In this document: positions 59,564 through 64,000 of the stretch, piece by piece
Layout of the letters: each line of letters starts with the position of its first letter
How positions within the stretch are numbered: the first letter of the stretch is position 1
Assembly (NCBI GenBank): GCA_934176955.1
Contig: CAKPOS010000004.1
Coordinates: forward strand, 1-64,000
From: an uncultured Bacilli bacterium
GTDB taxonomy: Bacteria > Bacillota_I > Bacilli_A > RF39 > UBA660
Direction: 5' to 3'
Length of the DNA stretch: 64,000 nt
Made by a program: the position numbers and the translations under genes
Notes under the pieces: generated by a model
Seen by the model: the letters and a program-made list of their open reading frames with translations, nothing else
Told to the model about the DNA's origin: nothing
The model's database searches: none

Positions 59564-60691
59564 ATGAAGTATTTTCAAGAAGCAAAAAATAATTTTTTAC
59601 ATATAGATAAGTTTTTATCTCCATATGCAACACTAAGTGAAGAAGCATTAAGGTTTACTCATGAAGAAGATGATATTCGTACTCCTTTTTTTAGAGATGT
59701 TGATCGAATTATTCATGCGATGAGTTATACTAGATATGCAGATAAAACACAAGTATATTCCTTTTCTGTAAACGACCATATTTCGAAAAGAATTATTCAT
59801 GTTCAATTAGTTAGTAAAATTGCTAGAACAATTGGACGCTCTTTAAGTTTAAATACAGATTTAATTGAAGCTATTGCCTTGGGACATGATATCGGACATA
59901 CACCTTTAGGTCATGCAGGAGAAGCTATTCTTAATGAAATTTCTTTAAGAGAATTAGGAGAATATTTTGCTCATAATGTTCAAGGGGTACGAAATTATAT
60001 GTATTTAGAAAACCATGGAAAAGGATTAAATTTATCTGTTCAAGTATTAGATGGAATCTTATGTCACAATGGGGAAATCTTATCTAATCGATATATTCCT
60101 CAAGAAAAAACTAAAGAAGAATTTTTAAAAGAATATACTTCTTCTTATCAAAACTTAAAGGAAACATCAAAATGTCGTCCGATGACTTTAGAGGGTTGTG
60201 TTGTTAGATTTAGTGATATTATTGGTTATATTGGTCGCGATATAGAAGACGCCATTCGTTTAGAAAAAATTAAAAGAGAAGAAATTCCTCCTCATATTAC
60301 TAAAATTTTAGGAAATACCAATAAAGAAATTATTAATACTATCGTTATGGATATTATTGATCATAGTTACCATAAACCATATCTTGAGATGAGTGATTCC
60401 GTATATCATGCTTTACTTGATTTAAAAAATTTTAATTATACTTATATTTATCAATATAGTATGACGAGTGAAGAAAGAAATTTTTATCAAGAAGGAATGA
60501 ATAAAATCTACTTCCGTTATCTTCATGATTTAGAAGAAAAGAATAAAGAAAGTATTATTTATCGTTATTTTTTAGCTACTAAAGAAAATACTTATTTAGA
60601 AAATACTAGTTTAAAAAGAATGGTAATTGATTTTATAGCTGGTATGACAGATGACTTATTTTTACATGAAATAGAGAAGATAAAAGAATGA
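59564..60691 (+). CDS. HD-domain dGTPase-like triphosphohydrolase
   Basis: About 375 residues from the ATG at 59564; ATGs at 59543 and 59558 are also possible, and the ribosome site agagg lies at 59549-59553. The HD motifs are clear: H in NDHISKRIIHVQLVSKIART near 75 and ALGHDIGHTPLGHAGE near 110-125 with the metal-binding HD pair, then SDIIGYIGRDIEDA near 220. It is likely to remove triphosphate from dNTPs. The TGA stop overlaps the next ATG. Confidence 0.88.
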   Translation: MKYFQEAKNNFLHIDKFLSPYATLSEEALRFTHEEDDIRTPFFRDVDRIIHAMSYTRYADKTQVYSFSVNDHISKRIIHVQLVSKIARTIGRSLSLNTDLIEAIALGHDIGHTPLGHAGEAILNEISLRELGEYFAHNVQGVRNYMYLENHGKGLNLSVQVLDGILCHNGEILSNRYIPQEKTKEEFLKEYTSSYQNLKETSKCRPMTLEGCVVRFSDIIGYIGRDIEDAIRLEKIKREEIPPHITKILGNTNKEIINTIVMDIIDHSYHKPYLEMSDSVYHALLDLKNFNYTYIYQYSMTSEERNFYQEGMNKIYFRYLHDLEEKNKESIIYRYFLATKENTYLENTSLKRMVIDFIAGMTDDLFLHEIEKIKE

Positions 60692-61503
60692 AAAAAAACT
60701 TATTTATTTCTTTCTTTATTCTAGGTATCTTCTTTATCAGTATTTTTTGTTTATCCTCTTCTTTTTCTTCTAAGAAAATACAAAATATTTCTTCTCCTTA
60801 CTTAGGAACCCAAGTTACCTTCTTACGAGCAGGAGGTGGAGGCTCAACGGGAGGAGGTAGTAGTACAGGGGGAAGTCATGGTACTAGCAGTCATGGAGGA
60901 TATTCTTCTTCTAATGGTAGAACTAGTTTTTTAGGAAATTTTTTATTTTATATGTTGTTTTTTCTCTCTCTTTTTTTTACTTCTATTCGTCTATCTTTTC
61001 GCGTATTTAAATCCTCTAGAAATAGTAAAAAATTCTTAAAAATGCTTTCTTTAAAAGATAAGACTTGGAATTATAAAAAACAAGAAAAACAAGCTATAGA
61101 AGCATTTTACTCTATTCAAAATTCTTGGACAAATATGGATATGATGCCTTCTCGTGCCTATATGGACGATTCTTTATACGAAGAATTTCAAACAAAATTA
61201 GCGTGGATGGAGATGAGAAGAGAAAGAAACGTTTTAAAAAATATTCGTCTTTTAGAGATAAAACCTGTTTTTGTTCATGACGAAGAAGATGATACAAAAG
61301 ATTTTATTTGGTTTTATGTAAAAGGAAAAATGGTTGACTATGTGATAAATATGGATACTCTTGAAAAAAAAGCAGGACATTCTTCTTCTACTTCTTTTGT
61401 TGAATTTTGGAAGTTTGTTAGAAAAGATGAAGAATACTTCGTTTTATCAAAAATTTTACAAAAGGATGAATATGAAAAAATTTTATTTCAAGATAATGAA
61501 TAA
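60688..61503 (+). CDS. Tim44-like membrane protein
   Basis: 271 residues. A signal or anchor segment (about 4-25, LFISFFILGIFFISIFC) leads to a Gly/Ser-rich linker (GGGGSTGGGSSTGGSHG) near 50-75, a membrane helix near 83-100, and a soluble domain with the Tim44-like pattern (AIEAFYSIQNSWTNMDMMPSRAYM near 140). The Tim44-like fold binds lipid or membrane partners. The start overlaps the upstream HD gene by four bases. Similar proteins are common in Firmicutes, with an unknown role. Confidence 0.78.
   Translation: MKKNLFISFFILGIFFISIFCLSSSFSSKKIQNISSPYLGTQVTFLRAGGGGSTGGGSSTGGSHGTSSHGGYSSSNGRTSFLGNFLFYMLFFLSLFFTSIRLSFRVFKSSRNSKKFLKMLSLKDKTWNYKKQEKQAIEAFYSIQNSWTNMDMMPSRAYMDDSLYEEFQTKLAWMEMRRERNVLKNIRLLEIKPVFVHDEEDDTKDFIWFYVKGKMVDYVINMDTLEKKAGHSSSTSFVEFWKFVRKDEEYFVLSKILQKDEYEKILFQDNE
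60730..60751 (+). repeat. 22-mer repeat copy 3 (in Tim44-like signal sequence)
   Basis: Encodes part of FFISIFC in the N-terminal hydrophobic segment of the Tim44-like protein, in the same reading frame as copy 2. Confidence 0.6.
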
Positions 61504-61523
61504 ATAGATAGGAGATTTATAAG

Positions 61524-62276
61524 ATGAAAACATATACTTATGAACAAATTATACAAGAAAGAAAAAGGGAATATTTAGAATTGCTAACACAAATAAAGTC
61601 TTTACAAAAATATATTGAAAAGACAAAAAATACAGATGATTATCAATTAGATTATATTGGTTATTTTGGAACTCAAGAACCTAATTTAGTAATCTATGTG
61701 GATGAACATTATCATTTATTAGAAAAAGGAATGAAAAAGTTGATGGATAAACTAGGAATTCCTACTGTAAAAGGAAAAAATATTTTTCTACCTAGCCAAA
61801 AACTTTCATCAGAATATTTTATCGGTCGAAAAAAAGTCATTCAAATTACTGATTTAGAAAATTTCAGAAAAGATATGGAAAAAATCTTAAACAGTGAACT
61901 TGCTTTGGAATTAAAGCAATATGACAATAATGGAATTATTGAACAATATAGTCTAAATGATTATTTAATGGTACATACTTCAAGTTGTACGAAGGTATTT
62001 AATGGTAAAATAGAATTATTTCATGATTATTTTCCTGAATCGTTGTTGTTTACAGCAGAAAATAACTATGTAGATGAGAAAAAAGCTATTCATTTATTTA
62101 AAGAAGAGTATCCTAGTTCCTTATTTTCTGACTATTTTCAATCTCGACTAGAAAAACAAGATACTTTAGAATATCAAATGGATGAAAGTTTAAATGGAAG
62201 AAATTTAAATGGAGAACACTTAACAGGAACAATTTCTCAAAAAAAGATTTTGATTCATACCAAGAATAAAAGGTGA
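61524..62276 (+). CDS. Hypothetical soluble protein
   Basis: 250 residues without signal or membrane helices. The N-terminal part is a coiled coil (about 8-35) and the rest is mixed alpha/beta, ending with a pentapeptide-like stretch, LNGRNLNGEHLTGT. No recognised domain. A ataggag site precedes the ATG, and only four bases separate it from the next gene, so it belongs to the same transcription unit. Confidence 0.65.
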   Translation: MKTYTYEQIIQERKREYLELLTQIKSLQKYIEKTKNTDDYQLDYIGYFGTQEPNLVIYVDEHYHLLEKGMKKLMDKLGIPTVKGKNIFLPSQKLSSEYFIGRKKVIQITDLENFRKDMEKILNSELALELKQYDNNGIIEQYSLNDYLMVHTSSCTKVFNGKIELFHDYFPESLLFTAENNYVDEKKAIHLFKEEYPSSLFSDYFQSRLEKQDTLEYQMDESLNGRNLNGEHLTGTISQKKILIHTKNKR

Positions 62277-62280
62277 TGAA

Positions 62281-63840
62281 ATGATAAAAAGAAAAGAATT
62301 AAAAAGAACAGCGAAAGCAACAATTAAACATCATTACTTTCGCAATGTTCTATTAGTTTTTATTTGTTCCCTTCTTTTAGCAGGAGGGTTTAATTATACG
62401 ACTAAAAATATTCAAGAAATTGATATTCATGATAAAAAAGTAAATCAAATTTTAAACAATAAAAGTCTTACTTCCAGTGAAATCTTAGGGGAATTACTAG
62501 AAAAAACTACTCAAGAGAAAAAACTAGAAAGAATGATAGAAAATAAATATACTAATGGTGTTCTTTCTTATTTAATTAATGATTTAATTAGTAGTAAATC
62601 GATTATCTTTTCTTTCTTAAATAGTGCTAATAAAATATTTTTTCATAATAAAATAGGTCTTGGGGTAGTTGTTTTTATTAGCAGTATCTTAATTAGTTTA
62701 TTTAGTATTTTATTTATTAATGCTATTGAGGTAGGAAAGTGTCGCTACTTTTTAGAACAGAGAAGATACTATGGGACAAAGATTGATAGAGTATTATTTC
62801 CTTATCTGATGAAAAAAACTTTCCATCTTGCTTATATTTTATTTATTCGTTCTATCTACCAATTTTTATTTAATTTAACTATTATTGGAGGTTTTATTAA
62901 ATATTATGAATATTTTTTTGTTCCTTATATTTTAGCTGAAAATCCCAATATCAAGAAAAAAGATGCCTTTCTTTTATCAAAAGAATTATCCAGTGGCTGT
63001 AAATGGGAATTATTTTGTTTAGATTTATCTATGCTAGGTTGGGATATTTTACGCGTATTTACATTAAACTTAAGTGCCGTATTTTATTCTGATCTTTATA
63101 AAGAAGCCTTATATGCTGAAGTTTATATGAACCTTAGAAAAGAAAAATTCAGTACTTTATCTCATCCTGAACTTTTAAATGATGAATATCTAGCTATTGA
63201 CATTCCTAAAGAGGAAAGCTACCCTGAAGAAAAATTCAGTATTCCTGTTAGTAAAATGAATAAAGCGCTTCATTTAAATTATGATAGAGATTATGGTATT
63301 AAATCGTACATTTTATTTTTCTTTACTTTTTCTATTATTGGCTTTCTGTGGGAAGTTTTACTTCACTTAATTAGTGATGGCTGCTTTGTTAATCGAGGAA
63401 CTATGCATGGACCTTGGCTTCCTATCTATGGCTGTGGGGGAGTACTGATTTTAATTCTCTTAAAACGCTATCGCGATAAGCCTTTCTCTCTATTTCTAGC
63501 TACATTTTTATTATGTGGAGTTGTTGAATATGGAACAGCCTGGTTTTTGGAAACATTCAGACATTTAAAATATTGGGATTATACGGGATATTTTTTAAAT
63601 ATTCATGGTCGTGTCTGTTTAGAAGGTCTTCTTGTTTTTGGATTAGGTGGTTGTGGCTTTACTTATATTATTGCTCCTATTTTAGACAATCTTTACCAAC
63701 AATTCAATCATAAGCTTACTACTGCTTTATGTATAGTCTTATTATTTTCTTTTAGTGTTGATTTTATCTATTCTAGTTTTTTTCCTAATACAGGAGAAGG
63801 GATTACTAAAGAAATTTATACGAATCATAATATTGATTAA
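62281..63840 (+). CDS. DUF975/CmpB-type membrane protein (putative ABC-transporter type IV-like)
   Basis: 519 residues in two parts. The N-terminal 290 residues, with about five helices and VPYILAENPNIKKKDAFLLS near 218, fit the DUF975 group of integral proteins. The C-terminal 190 residues have FLWEVLLHLISDGCFVNRGT near 358 and MHGPWLPIYGCGGVLILILL, the pattern of the CmpB-type putative ABC-transporter domain (PF06541). The fusion of the two is uncommon but known. The function is not established. A ggtgatgaaatg start overlaps weakly with the upstream stop. Confidence 0.8.
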   Translation: MIKRKELKRTAKATIKHHYFRNVLLVFICSLLLAGGFNYTTKNIQEIDIHDKKVNQILNNKSLTSSEILGELLEKTTQEKKLERMIENKYTNGVLSYLINDLISSKSIIFSFLNSANKIFFHNKIGLGVVVFISSILISLFSILFINAIEVGKCRYFLEQRRYYGTKIDRVLFPYLMKKTFHLAYILFIRSIYQFLFNLTIIGGFIKYYEYFFVPYILAENPNIKKKDAFLLSKELSSGCKWELFCLDLSMLGWDILRVFTLNLSAVFYSDLYKEALYAEVYMNLRKEKFSTLSHPELLNDEYLAIDIPKEESYPEEKFSIPVSKMNKALHLNYDRDYGIKSYILFFFTFSIIGFLWEVLLHLISDGCFVNRGTMHGPWLPIYGCGGVLILILLKRYRDKPFSLFLATFLLCGVVEYGTAWFLETFRHLKYWDYTGYFLNIHGRVCLEGLLVFGLGGCGFTYIIAPILDNLYQQFNHKLTTALCIVLLFSFSVDFIYSSFFPNTGEGITKEIYTNHNID

Positions 63841-63858
63841 ATAGAAGAAGGTGAAGAG

Positions 63859-63963
63859 ATGCAAAAAATACTGAAAAAGATATTCCCATATATATTTACA
63901 TTTTTCTGGGTAGTCGTTTTATTTTTAGGAACTTATTTATTATTAAGGAATGCAAAATATTAA
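63859..63963 (+). CDS. Small single-helix membrane peptide
   Basis: 34 residues (MQKILKKIFPYIFTFFWVVV, then LFLGTYLLLRNAKY), one transmembrane helix with a positive N-terminus. A gaaggtgaagag site sits just before the ATG, and it lies 18 bases after the membrane-protein gene. It is too short for ordinary gene calls. It may regulate or associate with the protein upstream. Beyond it only 37 bases remain. Confidence 0.55.
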   Translation: MQKILKKIFPYIFTFFWVVVLFLGTYLLLRNAKY

Positions 63964-64000
63964 TCTATTAATAAAAATACATTAAATTAGTATTTAATTT

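Overview
The window is AT-rich DNA from a low-G+C Firmicute, probably a gut member of the Bacilli (an RF39- or Erysipelotrichales-like lineage; this placement is inference). Supporting signs are the cdd-era-yqzL-recO gene order, a DNAP-adding-type MurE, a GerQ-like protein, strong sigma-A promoters (TTGACA/TATAAT, 17-bp spacers), AGGAGG-type ribosome sites, and TGA used as a stop (cdd, the HD hydrolase), which excludes the Mollicutes code. No rRNA, tRNA or CRISPR array was seen.

Layout. 1-3.7 kb: the end of a helicase-associated-repeat protein, then housekeeping genes cdd, era, yqzL-like and recO. 3.7-35.6 kb: a large envelope-polysaccharide locus. It holds a TagO/WecA-type initiating transferase, the four dTDP-rhamnose genes (rfbA, rfbD, rfbB, rfbC), a two-component polysaccharide ABC exporter, two long two-domain glycosyltransferases, many family 2 transferases, a flippase-like protein, DUF2142, DUF2304, GtrA and GT-C-like membrane proteins, galE, a polysaccharide deacetylase and a DUF1972 transferase. 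A secreted 12-repeat ricin-lectin/GH25 lysozyme lies inside it on the opposite strand. Together these suggest synthesis, lipid-linked side-chain modification and export of a rhamnose-containing wall polymer. 35.6-49 kb: cell-wall and general genes (AarF/UbiB kinase, amidase, Zn-dependent phospholipase C-like, M14 peptidase, MurE, LemA, GerQ-like, phosphoesterase-like, CPBP protease, AAA/PD-(D/E)XK protein), plus gene remnants.

49.2-53.2 kb is the most interesting region: a diversity-generating retroelement (DGR). Order: target protein 1 with variable repeat VR1, a hairpin, a MutS-like accessory remnant, Avd, the adenine-rich template repeat (TR), a structured spacer, a DGR reverse transcriptase, target protein 2 with VR2, and a second hairpin. 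TR/VR differences concentrate at template adenines. As assembled, the RT carries a -1 frameshift and the MutS-like gene an internal deletion. Both VRs share non-adenine differences from TR. I read this as a recently silenced or decaying DGR with two membrane-anchored C-type-lectin-like targets.

53.2-64 kb: CinA-like amidohydrolase, NAD kinase, a small metal-binding (HMA) protein, an XRE regulator, a RhuM-Fic protein, an HdeD-like protein, an uncharacterised tail-anchored protein next to a TasA-like secreted protein, an HD/dGTPase-like hydrolase, a Tim44-like protein, and a DUF975/CmpB-like membrane protein followed by a 34-residue membrane peptide.
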